Shown: one piece after another, positions 53,433-61,583 of the stretch
How positions within the stretch are numbered: the first letter of the stretch is position 1
How the letters are laid out: the number at the start of each line of letters is the position of its first letter
Origin: ZC4RG30 sp046347045
Lineage (GTDB): Bacteria > Pseudomonadota > Gammaproteobacteria > Steroidobacterales > Steroidobacteraceae
Assembly (NCBI GenBank): GCA_046347045.1
Contig: JAXMGX010000003.1
Span: forward strand, 62,001-126,000
Direction: 5' to 3'
Length of the DNA: 64,000 nt
Translations under genes and position numbers: made by a program
Notes under the pieces: generated by a model
Told to the model about the DNA's origin: nothing
Seen by the model: only the letters and a program-made list of their open reading frames with translations
Database searches by the model: none

Positions 53433-55304
53433 CTACGGCGGCGACACGTAACCCGCCGGCACGATCGACACCTGCGCCAGCGTGTGGCTTCCCAGTGTCG
53501 TGCCCGGACCGGGTTCATCGATCTTCACATAGAACGTGACGGGCGCGCTGTGCTTGGTGTTGGGCACCAGCGGCACGAACAGATCGACACTGGCGCTGTT
53601 CGCGGGGAAGTTCGCGCCGCGCGGCGTGACGGCATAGAAATCGGCACCGGGCTCGGCAGAACCGCTCTCGGTCCACCAGACAAAGGCCGCGCTGCGCGAG
53701 ATATTCCCCTGACGCACCACGCGCACGCGGGCCACGGTGCTGCTGTCCTCCACCTGCAACGTTTCGCGCGCGAAATTGATGGTCGAGTAGCGCGGGACCG
53801 GTGCTTCAACCGGCACGCTTGCTGCCGCTGGCGGCGGTGCGGGCTCGACGCTGGTTGCAGGATGCGCAACTGCATCCCTGGTGGGCGAGGCATTCACGGC
53901 ATCGGGCTTCTTCTGCGACGCAACGGCCGGTGCTGCGGCATGGGCGCGCGATGTTGAAGCAACCGCTTCGTCATGCGGTGCAGGCGGCGACCTGAGCACA
54001 CTCGCTGCGGCCGTGATGTACGACTTGAGGTCCAGACGGTCATCAGCCAGGTACACCGCGCCACCCACCACGCCAAGCGCCAGCAGCACCCACACCCAGC
54101 GCCGCGCGTGGCCCGGCCGACCCGTTGCACCGGACTCGCCCGGCGGCGGTGTATACGACACCGTGTAGATTTCGTCGGCAGCCGTGCGCGTCGATTCGGC
54201 GAACTGCTGCAGCAACCGCGCGCCTTCGGAGCGGTCGCCGAGTATCACTGCCTCGAGCGCGCGCCACTGGCCGTCGGTCAGCCCTTCCGGACGGCGCATG
54301 TGCTCGGGATTTGCACCGCCGCCCAGCAGATCGCGCGCCAGCCAGGCGAATGCCAGGTGATCCTTGCTGATGTCATCCGGGGTGGCATCGAACGCGCCAT
54401 CGAGCCCCATCAGCCGCACATCACCATTCAGCGTGATGAAAACTTCTTCGGCGCGAAGCTGTCCATGCGCAATGCCCTGCGCATGCGCACACTGCAGCGC
54501 GCCGGCGATGCAACGCAGCACATGGCGGCGATCGAGCTGGAAGCGCAATGCCGATGCGGCAGGCGCGAGGTACCTGGGCAGGCTGGAACCTGCGAGCAGT
54601 TCCATGGAGAGGAAGGGGCGACCCTGATCCAGATCGAAGTCGAACACGCGCAGCAGGTTCGGATGCGACAGGGTCTGCAGCCTGCAGACATGGCGCAGGT
54701 ACGCCGAAACGCGCCCCGATTCCTGAAATGTCTCGGAATCGAGGATGCGGATGGCGACGCGCTGCAGACCGTCGGGTGCGTCAGCGCGCATCTCGTCGAT
54801 GGCCTCGACCACGCTGCCCATCGGACCCTTGCCCAGCACGCCGATGATCCGGTATCGGCCCCGCAGCACGCTGCCGACGCGAATGGGTGCGGGCGACGCC
54901 GCTGGCGGCGCAGCCGTGGTGGTCGCCTCGACTGAGGCGGTTGTCTCACGCATCGTGGGCCTGGCGGCGGCGCCCGGCGGCTCTACCGGCGACAGCTTCG
55001 GGATGGTCGAGCCGGGCGGTGGTGCAGGCTCTCCACTGCCGCGCAGCGCGAACTGCTGCAGATTGGACTTGATCGGCAGGAAGGTCTCGCGGTCGATGCG
55101 CCGGCTGCGAAACGCCTGGTCGAGCAGCGCCAGCGCCTCCCAGATCGGCTCGGCATTCACGCGTCCCAGCTCACGCAGATGACGCATGAATTGCGTGCTG
55201 TCGCAACTGCCATTGGCCAGCGCTTCCGTCCAGTCACGGATCGATGCCGCAGCGTCGGTGTGAGGCAGCGTGCTCTTTCTGGCGGAGGGGATCGCGGCAT
55301 TCAT
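53433..55304 (-). CDS. Membrane pseudokinase with periplasmic Calx-beta domain
   Basis: 623 residues from the ATG at 55304. Residues 1-90 are a helical cytoplasmic N-terminus, followed by a Pro-rich linker (about 92-140). A Ser/Thr-kinase-like domain spans about 150-375, with a glycine loop LGKGPMGSVVEA (157-168), but catalytic residues are missing: VAIR at 183-186 (Lys to Arg), HGQLRAEEV at 280 on (HRD Asp to Gln), and GLD at 300-302 in place of DFG. A membrane helix lies at about 403-420, then a variable linker and a C-terminal Calx-beta domain (about 505-605: STINFARETLQVEDSSTVARVRVVR). It is likely a non-catalytic signalling or scaffold protein linking cytoplasm and periplasm. Family-level function is unknown. 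Confidence 0.8.
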   Translation of the reverse strand: MNAAIPSARKSTLPHTDAAASIRDWTEALANGSCDSTQFMRHLRELGRVNAEPIWEALALLDQAFRSRRIDRETFLPIKSNLQQFALRGSGEPAPPPGSTIPKLSPVEPPGAAARPTMRETTASVEATTTAAPPAASPAPIRVGSVLRGRYRIIGVLGKGPMGSVVEAIDEMRADAPDGLQRVAIRILDSETFQESGRVSAYLRHVCRLQTLSHPNLLRVFDFDLDQGRPFLSMELLAGSSLPRYLAPAASALRFQLDRRHVLRCIAGALQCAHAQGIAHGQLRAEEVFITLNGDVRLMGLDGAFDATPDDISKDHLAFAWLARDLLGGGANPEHMRRPEGLTDGQWRALEAVILGDRSEGARLLQQFAESTRTAADEIYTVSYTPPPGESGATGRPGHARRWVWVLLALGVVGGAVYLADDRLDLKSYITAAASVLRSPPAPHDEAVASTSRAHAAAPAVASQKKPDAVNASPTRDAVAHPATSVEPAPPPAAASVPVEAPVPRYSTINFARETLQVEDSSTVARVRVVRQGNISRSAAFVWWTESGSAEPGADFYAVTPRGANFPANSASVDLFVPLVPNTKHSAPVTFYVKIDEPGPGTTLGSHTLAQVSIVPAGYVSPP

Positions 55305-55426
55305 CCGCGAGATAATCGCCGATTCACTGGCATTACGACAAACAAGCCACGCCATCTGCCTGTTGCAGATGGCAAAACCACTTCTACATCAGCGGTTTGT
55401 CGGCAATTCCTTGAACCAGCCGCAAT

Positions 55427-55457
55427 CGTGCTGCCGCCGAAAGCCGGCGGCAGCACG
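55427..55457 (-). terminator. Hairpin between the second DUF6152 gene and the pseudokinase gene
   Basis: Arms CGTGCTGCCGCC (55427-55438) and GGCGGCAGCACG (55446-55457) pair perfectly over 12 bases, with a seven-base loop. It lies 25 bases past the DUF6152 stop in the direction of transcription and before the pseudokinase start at 55304. There is no long T-run; termination is inferred. Confidence 0.55.
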
Positions 55458-55481
55458 CGATGATGCCCGGAACTGCGACGC

Positions 55482-56618
55482 CTACTGCTGGAATTCCGGT
55501 GTCATGTCCTTGCAGGGCTGCTTCTGGAACGGCACATCCGAGAGATACATGATGTCGTAGCTCTCGTACGGGGCCGCCAGATACACCGGATCGGTCACCG
55601 AATAATCGCGACGCAGCGACAGCTTCTGCGGATCGAAAGTGAAGCGCTCGACGATGTGCATCTGCTCGCTGTTGCGCGTCGGCGGCGACAGCACGCCCGC
55701 GGCAAACCCGATGGTATCGACCACCAGCGTGTTGCCTTCCCAGTTGCCGATCGAATGACCCGCATAGCTCGGCTTGAGCTTCGCCGGATGCTTCGCCATG
55801 CCGACATGGATGCGACGCTCGAAGTTGTACAGGCCGTAGGTGATGTCGATGACCTTCTCACCGCCGACCGTCTTCTGCTCGAACCGGTTGATCGGCCAGT
55901 CCGCCGTCCAGTCACGGATCAAGCTGGTGGGCTTGCAGGCGAACCAGGGATTGTCCTTGGGCGAGCGGCCGTTGAAGGCATCGGCCGCCTTCTTGCCTTC
56001 GGCCGTGTACACCACCTTCGGCCGCGGCGGCTGCCCGGCCTGCACCTGCTGCAGCGTGATCTTGCCGGCCGCGAACGCCGCCGACTGGCTCTTCGGGATC
56101 ATCGAACCATTGCCGCCACTGGGCGGCACGGTGAGCACGAGCTGCTCCACGGCCCAGTCGCCGCTGATGTTCGGCTGACCGTCGGCCAGCTTCAGCGGAC
56201 GCTTCGAGGTATCGAGCGCCTTGGTCTGGAACTGGTCGTTGCGGTTCATCGACGGTCCGTCGCCGATCTTGAAGTTCTCGATGTAGCAGGCGGCCGGATC
56301 GTCGCGATGCGGCCGCCCCTCGATCTCGACATGCGAACCCGGCTTGAACATCTCGATGGACCAGCCGGAGCGTCGCAGCAGTGCGGCCGCGCGCATCTCG
56401 CAGCGCATGTGCACCTTCTTGCCCTTCTCGTCGATGACGTCGAGTTCCATGTAGGAGTGCGGGTTCACCAGGTTCATCTTGGTGAGGGTGCCGGACCACT
56501 TCTTCATGATGTCCATCTGGAACAGACCGAAGCCATGGTGCGCCACGGCAGGCGCGGCAAGAGCGACAAAGGCAGAAGCAGCAAGAGCGGAACGCACGAA
56601 ATTGCGCGAGATGGACAT
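55482..56618 (-). CDS. Secreted DUF6152 protein, fused two-part form (paralogue)
   Basis: 378 residues with a signal peptide (MSISRNFVRSALAASAFVALAAPAVA, mature start HHGFGLF). A DUF6152 domain (about 27-125: KWSGTLTKMNLVNPHSYMELDVI, then LLRRSGWSIEMFKPGSHVEIEGRPHRDDP) is followed by a second part (about 150-370) whose core is GHSIGNWEGNTLVVDTIGFAAG and MHIVERFTFDPQKLSLRRDY. It has the same plan as the gene at 3622-4668 and corresponds to the two separate genes at 60521-60922 plus 59659-60513. Function is unknown; export to the periplasm is well supported. It is divergent from an SDR gene across 207 bases and followed by a hairpin. Confidence 0.85.
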   Translation of the reverse strand: MSISRNFVRSALAASAFVALAAPAVAHHGFGLFQMDIMKKWSGTLTKMNLVNPHSYMELDVIDEKGKKVHMRCEMRAAALLRRSGWSIEMFKPGSHVEIEGRPHRDDPAACYIENFKIGDGPSMNRNDQFQTKALDTSKRPLKLADGQPNISGDWAVEQLVLTVPPSGGNGSMIPKSQSAAFAAGKITLQQVQAGQPPRPKVVYTAEGKKAADAFNGRSPKDNPWFACKPTSLIRDWTADWPINRFEQKTVGGEKVIDITYGLYNFERRIHVGMAKHPAKLKPSYAGHSIGNWEGNTLVVDTIGFAAGVLSPPTRNSEQMHIVERFTFDPQKLSLRRDYSVTDPVYLAAPYESYDIMYLSDVPFQKQPCKDMTPEFQQ

Positions 56619-56825
56619 GGAACCCCCCGGTTCATTGATTCGTCAGCGGCGATTATAGGGGTGCTCAATCCCATCGACATCTGGATATCGGTGGGGCTTC
56701 GCAATGCGCAAGGCGTGCCCGCCCAAGGCGCCCTTCGCCGACAAACGGGTACTGCGACTACTAGATATGAACGCCGGTTCCGGCGTGCGAGCGTGAGCGT
56801 TGCGGCGCCGTCGCTACAATGAGGC

Positions 56826-57590
56826 ATGACAGGCGGGACCAGGACAATACTCATCACCGGTGCCACTTCCGGCTTCGGCCGCGCCACGGCTGCGCGATTC
56901 GCCGCCGCCGGCTGGCGCGTGATCGCCACCGGCCGCCGCGCCGATCGCCTGGATGCGCTGGCCGCGGAGCTGGGCCCGGACCGCATCCATGGCGCAGCCT
57001 TCGACATCCGCGACGAAGCCGCGACGCGGGCCGCGGTCGACGCCCTGCCCCGCGAGTTCCGCGACATCGACGTGCTGGTCAACAACGCCGGGCTCGCGCT
57101 CGGCACGGCGCCCGCGCAGCGTGCAAGTCTTGCGCAGTGGAAGCAGATGATCGACACCAATGTCACCGCACTGGCGACGATGACCTACCTGCTGCTGCCG
57201 CGCCTGATAGAGCGCCGGGGCGCGATCCTCAACATAGGTTCGGTGGCCGGCAGTTATCCCTACACCGGCGGCAATGTGTATGCAGGCACCAAGGCCTTCG
57301 TGTCGCAGTTCTCGCTGTCACTGCGCAGCGACCTGCATGGCACCGGCGTGCGCGTGACCTCGATTGAACCCGGGATGGCCGAGACCGAATTCACGCTGGT
57401 GCGAACCAGCGGCGACAGTGCTGCATCCGACGCACTGTACAAGGGCGCCAGTCCCATCACGCCGGAAGACATCGCCGACACGATCTTCTGGATCGCGAAC
57501 CAGCCCCCGCATCTCAACTTCAATCGTATTGAAGTAATGCCGGTCAGGCAGTCGTTCGCCGGGTTCCAGGTGGCGCGCGACGGTTGCTAA
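56826..57590 (+). CDS. SDR-family NADP-dependent 3-hydroxy acid dehydrogenase (YdfG-like)
   Basis: 254 residues. The classical SDR cofactor motif TGATSGFG lies at about 11-18, followed by ATGRRADRL (an Arg-rich NADP preference), NNAG at about 90-93, the catalytic Ser in NIGSVAGSYPY and the YAGTKAF Tyr-x-x-x-Lys pair near 155-160. ILNIGSVAG, EPGMAETEF and the tail IEVMPVRQSFAGFQVAR match YdfG-type enzymes, which oxidise L-allo-threonine, serine and 3-hydroxypropionate. It overlaps the tail of the convergent secreted protein gene by four bases. Confidence 0.9.
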   Translation: MTGGTRTILITGATSGFGRATAARFAAAGWRVIATGRRADRLDALAAELGPDRIHGAAFDIRDEAATRAAVDALPREFRDIDVLVNNAGLALGTAPAQRASLAQWKQMIDTNVTALATMTYLLLPRLIERRGAILNIGSVAGSYPYTGGNVYAGTKAFVSQFSLSLRSDLHGTGVRVTSIEPGMAETEFTLVRTSGDSAASDALYKGASPITPEDIADTIFWIANQPPHLNFNRIEVMPVRQSFAGFQVARDGC

Positions 57591-58594
57591 CGCGAGGGCG
57601 CTGGCGCCGGGACGATTGATTCCGGCAACGGCCAATTGCCGTCATACGGCGGCCAGTTGGGCACGGCGAGCTGCGCCGGCGGATAGAACATGGCCGTGTA
57701 GGTGGTGCGGATCTTCGCGTCGTCGATCACGAACCACCAGCTCGCGGCGTTGCGCGGTGTCGGCGATCCCGCCTTGCGGATGAATACGCCCATTGCGAGC
57801 ACGACCTGCGCCTCCTCGTCGATGAGCGGAATCCTGCGCGCCGCGACCATCAGGGCGTTGAAGTTCTCGAGCCCATCGACGCAGCCGCGATTGCCTGCGC
57901 CGGCACCCGCTGGCGGCGTGGCGGTCTGCCGCGCCGGATCGGGCGGCAGGAAATCGCCACCGGGCGCGGGCGTGCCGTTCTCGGCGCGACCACAACCCTT
58001 GTGCGTGAGCGCGATCGAACCGTCATGCGAGGTGATCGCGTCGAAGTAGCTGTCGACGATGCGGGCCAGCGTTGCACGGTCCGCGCGCTGCTTCACCGGC
58101 ACGGCATCCTGCCGCGGCGGATGCAGCGCGAGATAGTCGGGGTTGTGCAGGTTGGCGGGCGGGCGGCCGGGCTGGCGCGGGCCGCTCAGGCCCGGGTCGT
58201 TCTCGCGGGCGATGTACCACTCGGCTTCGGTGAGCGCGCGGTTCTCTACGCGCAAGCGTACCGTGACGATCGCGGTGTCATTGCCCTCCATGACCGTGCC
58301 GTAGTAACCGGCCTGGCCCGTCACCGGGTCGAAATACCGGCGCTGCACCTTGCCCAGCCCCGTCACGCTTCGCCAGACACCTTTGCCCTGGGCGACGTTG
58401 ACGGCGTTTTCGGTCTGGCGGAAGCCGATGACCAAGGGCGCTTTGGAGGGATCGTGCGCAATGACCGCGCCGAGGTAGCGATCGAGCATTCCGCGCAGGC
58501 AGGCGCGGTCGCAGGTGTTCTGCGCCAGTGCCGGTTCGCAAGCCACGATGGCCATCAGAACGCCACCGGCCGCCCAATGCATCAATCGTGGCAT
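57587..58594 (-). CDS. Secreted protein with two NTF2-like repeats (DUF8021-like)
   Basis: 335 residues from the ATG at 58594, where a GGGGGAG ribosome-binding sequence lies six bases upstream. It has a signal peptide (MPRLMHWAAGGVLMAIVACEPALA). Two repeats follow. The first (about 25-140) begins CDRACLRGMLDRYLGAVIAHDPSKAPL; the second (about 165-320) begins RADRATLARIVDSYFDAITSHDGSIAL and ends WWFVIDDAKIRTTYTAMFYPP. The pattern of a helix pair, then a strand-rich half with a FVIDD tail, fits a duplicated NTF2-like fold such as DUF8021. A Gly/Pro/Ala-rich insert separates parts of the second repeat. No reaction is known. Confidence 0.75.
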   Translation of the reverse strand: MPRLMHWAAGGVLMAIVACEPALAQNTCDRACLRGMLDRYLGAVIAHDPSKAPLVIGFRQTENAVNVAQGKGVWRSVTGLGKVQRRYFDPVTGQAGYYGTVMEGNDTAIVTVRLRVENRALTEAEWYIARENDPGLSGPRQPGRPPANLHNPDYLALHPPRQDAVPVKQRADRATLARIVDSYFDAITSHDGSIALTHKGCGRAENGTPAPGGDFLPPDPARQTATPPAGAGAGNRGCVDGLENFNALMVAARRIPLIDEEAQVVLAMGVFIRKAGSPTPRNAASWWFVIDDAKIRTTYTAMFYPPAQLAVPNWPPYDGNWPLPESIVPAPAPSR

Positions 58595-58675
58595 CGCACT
58601 CCCCCATTGCCGCGGCAGTTCAGCGGAGGATATCTCCATCCGGGCGCGCCGGCGACTGGAGCGCCGACGGCGCGT

Positions 58676-58957
58676 CTACCGGGCGATCCACCACGCCACG
58701 AGAATCAACCCGACCACCACCACCAACCATCCGACGACCAGCCGCCTCCACACCCGTGGCGCGTTTCGCAGCTCCATGTAGTCGAGCGCCACCCACAGCC
58801 CCTTGGCAAAGGACAGCGCGAACATCAGCGGGACCGGCCACACCTGGCCGCTGCCTGCCACACCGCTCTCACCCAGCGCGAAGGTGATCGCAGTCGCCGC
58901 CAGCAGCGCCAGCCAGATGCGATCGATCGTCGAACCGAACACTCTGCCCGTCTTCAT
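58676..58957 (-). CDS. norF: NorF-like subunit (cytochrome c oxidase subunit IV family)
   Basis: 93 residues with three membrane helices (IDRIWLALLAATAITFALGE, WPVPLMFALSFAKGLWVALDYMEL, VVGWLVVVVGLILVAWWIA). Length and the KGLWVALDYMELR motif match prokaryotic subunit-IV/NorF proteins. It overlaps norE by four bases (ATGA). In other bacteria norE and norF support full activity of the NorCB reductase; here they sit about 14 kb from norCB. Confidence 0.8.
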   Translation of the reverse strand: MKTGRVFGSTIDRIWLALLAATAITFALGESGVAGSGQVWPVPLMFALSFAKGLWVALDYMELRNAPRVWRRLVVGWLVVVVGLILVAWWIAR

Positions 58958-59559
58958 CGCATCACATACACCAGCGGGAACAGCACCAGCCAAAGGAGAT
59001 CCACCATGTGCCAGAACGCCGCGGCCGTTTCCGGTACATGGCAGTCGCGGCTGGAATACGCGTACTGACGGGCGCGCACCAGCACCAGCACGAGGAACAG
59101 GAGCGCTGCCACGACGTGCAGGTAGTGAAAGGCCGTCAGCAGGAAATAGAACATGTAGAAGGTGTTCGTCGACAGGTCATACCCGGCGGCAAACTTGCCG
59201 GCGAGTTCGACGGTCTTCAACGCGATGAAGCCGGCGCCGCAGGCGATCGCTGCAGCAAGCCAGCGCACGCCGGCGCGCGTCGCATCCGCGCGCAGCGCGT
59301 GCACGGCCCGCGCCACGCACCAGCTGCCCGTGATCAGCAGCGCGGTGTTGAGCGCACCGGAGTGCAGGTCGAGTGTGGCCTGGGAGGCGTCGAAGACCGC
59401 GCGCTGCCGGACGCGTGCGAAGGCGTAAGAGAGGAACAACAGCGCAAAGGTGGCCAGCTCCGCGGCGATCACCACCCAGATTGCGATGTCGCCGCGCAGG
59501 CGCAGCATCGATCCGGCTTCGGGCTCACCCGGAGCGCATTGTACGAGGGGTTCTGTCAT
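58954..59559 (-). CDS. norE: NorE, cytochrome c oxidase subunit III family protein
   Basis: 201 residues with five membrane helices, shorter than the COX3 of true oxidases and typical of NorE. Family motifs: GDIAIWVVIAAELATFALLFLSY at the first helix, GALNTALLITGSWCVARAV, LKTVELAGKFAAGYDLSTNTFYMFYFLLTAFHYLHVVAAL (the TxxHxxHV-type region) and AAAFWHMVDLLWLVLFPLVY. It is a membrane accessory of nitric oxide reductase. It forms an operon with norF. A plausible promoter (59576-59603) lies just upstream, but no TTGAT-N4-ATCAA site is evident. Confidence 0.85.
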   Translation of the reverse strand: MTEPLVQCAPGEPEAGSMLRLRGDIAIWVVIAAELATFALLFLSYAFARVRQRAVFDASQATLDLHSGALNTALLITGSWCVARAVHALRADATRAGVRWLAAAIACGAGFIALKTVELAGKFAAGYDLSTNTFYMFYFLLTAFHYLHVVAALLFLVLVLVRARQYAYSSRDCHVPETAAAFWHMVDLLWLVLFPLVYVMR

Positions 59560-59566
59560 CGCTGAT

Positions 59567-59603
59567 CCGGGTGTAAAGATACCCGGTATATGCGACTTAT
59601 CAA
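59567..59603 (-). promoter_or_regulatory. Candidate sigma-70 promoter and inverted repeat upstream of norE
   Basis: On the minus strand TTGATA (59603-59598) and TATCTT (59581-59576) are separated by 16 bases. A perfect six-base inverted repeat, CCGGGT (59567-59572) and ACCCGG (59581-59586), brackets the -10 hexamer and could be an operator. The predicted transcript start is only about ten bases from the norE ATG. Confidence 0.4.
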
Positions 59604-59604
59604 T

Positions 59605-59631
59605 GCCCGCCGGCGTGAACCGCCGGCGGGC
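59605..59631 (-). terminator. Hairpin between the split-DUF6152 operon and norE
   Basis: A perfect 11-base inverted repeat, GCCCGCCGGCG (59605-59615) and CGCCGGCGGGC (59621-59631), has a five-base loop. It lies 28 bases after the stop of the gene at 59659-60513 and immediately upstream of the norE -35 element, separating the two minus-strand units. Confidence 0.6.
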
Positions 59632-59658
59632 GCTCCTGCGGGTCGACCGCCGGGGAGG

Positions 59659-60513
59659 CTATTCGGTCTCGGTAGCCTGGAAGAACGGCTTGCCGAAATC
59701 ATCCTTCAGGTCGGTGAGAAACTGGTTCTCTTCCTGGCAGATGTATTCCTGCAGCTCCTGCCCTTCGGCCCAGCGGATGTTCCACCCCATGCGCCAGGGC
59801 TTGGAATAGGCGCCGGGATCGTCGATGGTGACTTCGTAGCGCAGCGTGTCGTAGTTCGGGCGGCTGATGCGCTCGACGGTGTGCAGCTCATCCGAATGCA
59901 GGTAGCCGTTGAAGCCCAGCCACGTGCGCTCGTTGTAGCCCACGGTGTCGATGACCAGCGTGTCGCCTTCCCAGTGACCCACGGAGTGACCGAAGTACGT
60001 CGGGTTCAGCTTCGAGCCGGTGGGATGCTTGCGCCCATCCATGTGGATTTCGCGCCAGACATGCGCACCGCCTTCGAAGATGACGATGATGCGGTCCTTC
60101 TGCTGGATGAATTCCGCCGGATAGGGAGTGCCGAAGGCGCGCGGTCCACCGGGAGGCAGGCAGAAGCCCTCGGGGTCATAGGCGTTCTGCGTCTTCTGCA
60201 CGTAGTCGTACATGGCCTTGGACCACGGCAGGAAGGGCACATTCTCGATGCCCTGCGGCGTGTCGAGCAGTTGCCGTTCGTAGTTGGTGATCCAGTTCAG
60301 GCTCCACGAACCATGGCCGCCCAGATCGACGGTGCCGTCGGGCAGGCGCGGCGTGGGCTTGGACGGTTTGGCGGCAGCGGCGGGCGCCCCCGGCCGCGCG
60401 GGAGGCGCCGATGCGGCGGGTGCCGCCGCAAATGCCGGCGCCACCAGCAGCGCGCCGAGCACAGCCATGCATGCGCCAGTGCTGCGCACGAGTTTTTTCG
60501 CGTCGCGGCTCAT
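59659..60513 (-). CDS. Secreted protein equivalent to the C-terminal part of fused DUF6152 proteins
   Basis: 284 residues from the ATG at 60513. The signal peptide is about 1-30 (LVRSTGACMAVLGALLVAPAFA), followed by an Ala/Pro-rich stretch (about 31-60). The folded part (about 70-280) carries FIQQKDRIIVIFEGGAHVWREIHMDGRKHP and GHSVGHWEGDTLVIDTVGYNERTWL, matching GHSIGHFEGDTLVIETANYS and GHSIGNWEGNTLVVDTIGFA in the fused proteins at 3622 and 55482, and HTVERISRPNYDTLRYEVTI matches their next block. Its N-terminal DUF6152 half is instead the separate gene just upstream. An ATG at 60531 is also in frame but would overlap that gene. Function is unknown. Confidence 0.8.
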   Translation of the reverse strand: MSRDAKKLVRSTGACMAVLGALLVAPAFAAAPAASAPPARPGAPAAAAKPSKPTPRLPDGTVDLGGHGSWSLNWITNYERQLLDTPQGIENVPFLPWSKAMYDYVQKTQNAYDPEGFCLPPGGPRAFGTPYPAEFIQQKDRIIVIFEGGAHVWREIHMDGRKHPTGSKLNPTYFGHSVGHWEGDTLVIDTVGYNERTWLGFNGYLHSDELHTVERISRPNYDTLRYEVTIDDPGAYSKPWRMGWNIRWAEGQELQEYICQEENQFLTDLKDDFGKPFFQATETE

Positions 60514-60520
60514 ACAGCGT

Positions 60521-60922
60521 TTACTTCCCTTCATTTTCTTCGGCCGTGCCGTTGAACATCTTCTTGCCGTCGGCCATGACCACCGAGGTGGCATTGCCCT
60601 TGTAGCTGTTGTCGCGTGCGCGCGCGCCTTCGACAACCACCTGGTCGCCGATCTTCAGCGACTCGTGGGTCCATCCCCTGCGCATCAGCACGTTCGGGCT
60701 GCCCAGCTCCATGGCCCAATTGTGGATCTGGCCATCCTCACCCTTCACGTCGATATAGAAGTAGGTGTGGGGATTGCGCCACTGCACCTTGGTGACGGTG
60801 CCGGAGAGCTTGAGCTTCTTCGAGCCGTCGAATTCGGCCGCGAAGGAATGGTGCGCCACCGCGGCACCGGCAGTGGTACCGGCAATCAGCAGGGCGAGCA
60901 GTGATTTCGTCGTGATCTTCAT
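60521..60922 (-). CDS. DUF6152 family secreted protein, stand-alone form
   Basis: 133 residues with a signal peptide (MKITTKSLLALLIAGTTAGAAVA) and mature start HHSFAAEFDGSKKLKLSGTVTKV, continuing WRNPHTYFYIDVKGEDGQIHNW and LMRRGWTHESLKIGDQVVVEGARARD. This is a complete DUF6152 domain and corresponds to the N-terminal third of the fused proteins at 3622-4668 and 55482-56618. GAGG(A) lies eight bases before the ATG at 60922. It is the second gene of a three-gene minus-strand operon, seven bases upstream of the C-terminal-part gene. Confidence 0.88.
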   Translation of the reverse strand: MKITTKSLLALLIAGTTAGAAVAHHSFAAEFDGSKKLKLSGTVTKVQWRNPHTYFYIDVKGEDGQIHNWAMELGSPNVLMRRGWTHESLKIGDQVVVEGARARDNSYKGNATSVVMADGKKMFNGTAEENEGK

Positions 60923-60932
60923 GAGTTTTTCC

Positions 60933-61328
60933 TCAATGCAGCGTGAGCTTGAAGTCGCCCTTTTCAGAGCCGTAAACGTAGGTGCCGGAGTACACGCGGT
61001 TCGTCCACGAGCCCAGGTTCTCCAGCTTCCCCGTGCCCACCCACTTCTGGCTGCGCCCGGCCGCATCGGGCAGCGAGGCTTCGACCGTCATGATCCAGGT
61101 GCCGTAGTCGATGTCCGCACGCGTTACGGGCGCGGCGCCGGCTCCGGGATTCACCTGACCCACGACCTGGCGATTGCGCCAGTCCAGATTCAGCACCATG
61201 CGGTGCCGCGTTTTCTGGTCGGGTCCCCAGTAGCCCAACCAGCTTCCCTTGGCGGGATGTCCCACCTGTGCCATGGCCGTGCCGGCCAGCAGCAGGGAAG
61301 CAACAAGCATTCGATATCCGTAGCGCAT
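60933..61328 (-). CDS. Small secreted protein of the split-DUF6152 operon (unknown function)
   Basis: 131 residues with a signal peptide (MRYGYRMLVASLLLAGTAMA, mature QVGHPAKGSW). The mature part is strand-rich and aromatic: GSWLGYWGPDQKTRHRMVLNLDWRN, VGQVNPGAGA, DYGTWIMTVEASLPDA, GTGKLENLGSWTNRVYSGTYV. It looks like a small beta-sandwich. I do not recognise a named domain. It is the first gene of the operon, ten bases upstream of the DUF6152 gene and divergent from the TonB receptor at 61584, so it probably shares a regulatory region with that receptor. Confidence 0.75.
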   Translation of the reverse strand: MRYGYRMLVASLLLAGTAMAQVGHPAKGSWLGYWGPDQKTRHRMVLNLDWRNRQVVGQVNPGAGAAPVTRADIDYGTWIMTVEASLPDAAGRSQKWVGTGKLENLGSWTNRVYSGTYVYGSEKGDFKLTLH

Positions 61329-61583
61329 CAGTGATCGCCCCCCGATCCCGTGTTCTATTGTTCAGGCCAATGCGGCCTGTCGCGAGGATAAACCGGTTGG
61401 GCTCGTACCACAAAGATGCATTGCATCCGGGTACTGCGACTCCCTGCATTGCGTCTTCCACACAGCCGTGCGCGGAGGGATTTTCGCGGGCCGTAGTGCA
61501 TGCCGCCGTGTCGGTATATTGTTGACCCTGGCCGCGGCAGGCAAATCGAGCCGCGGCGTATTGAAACAATCAGGGGGACGATA

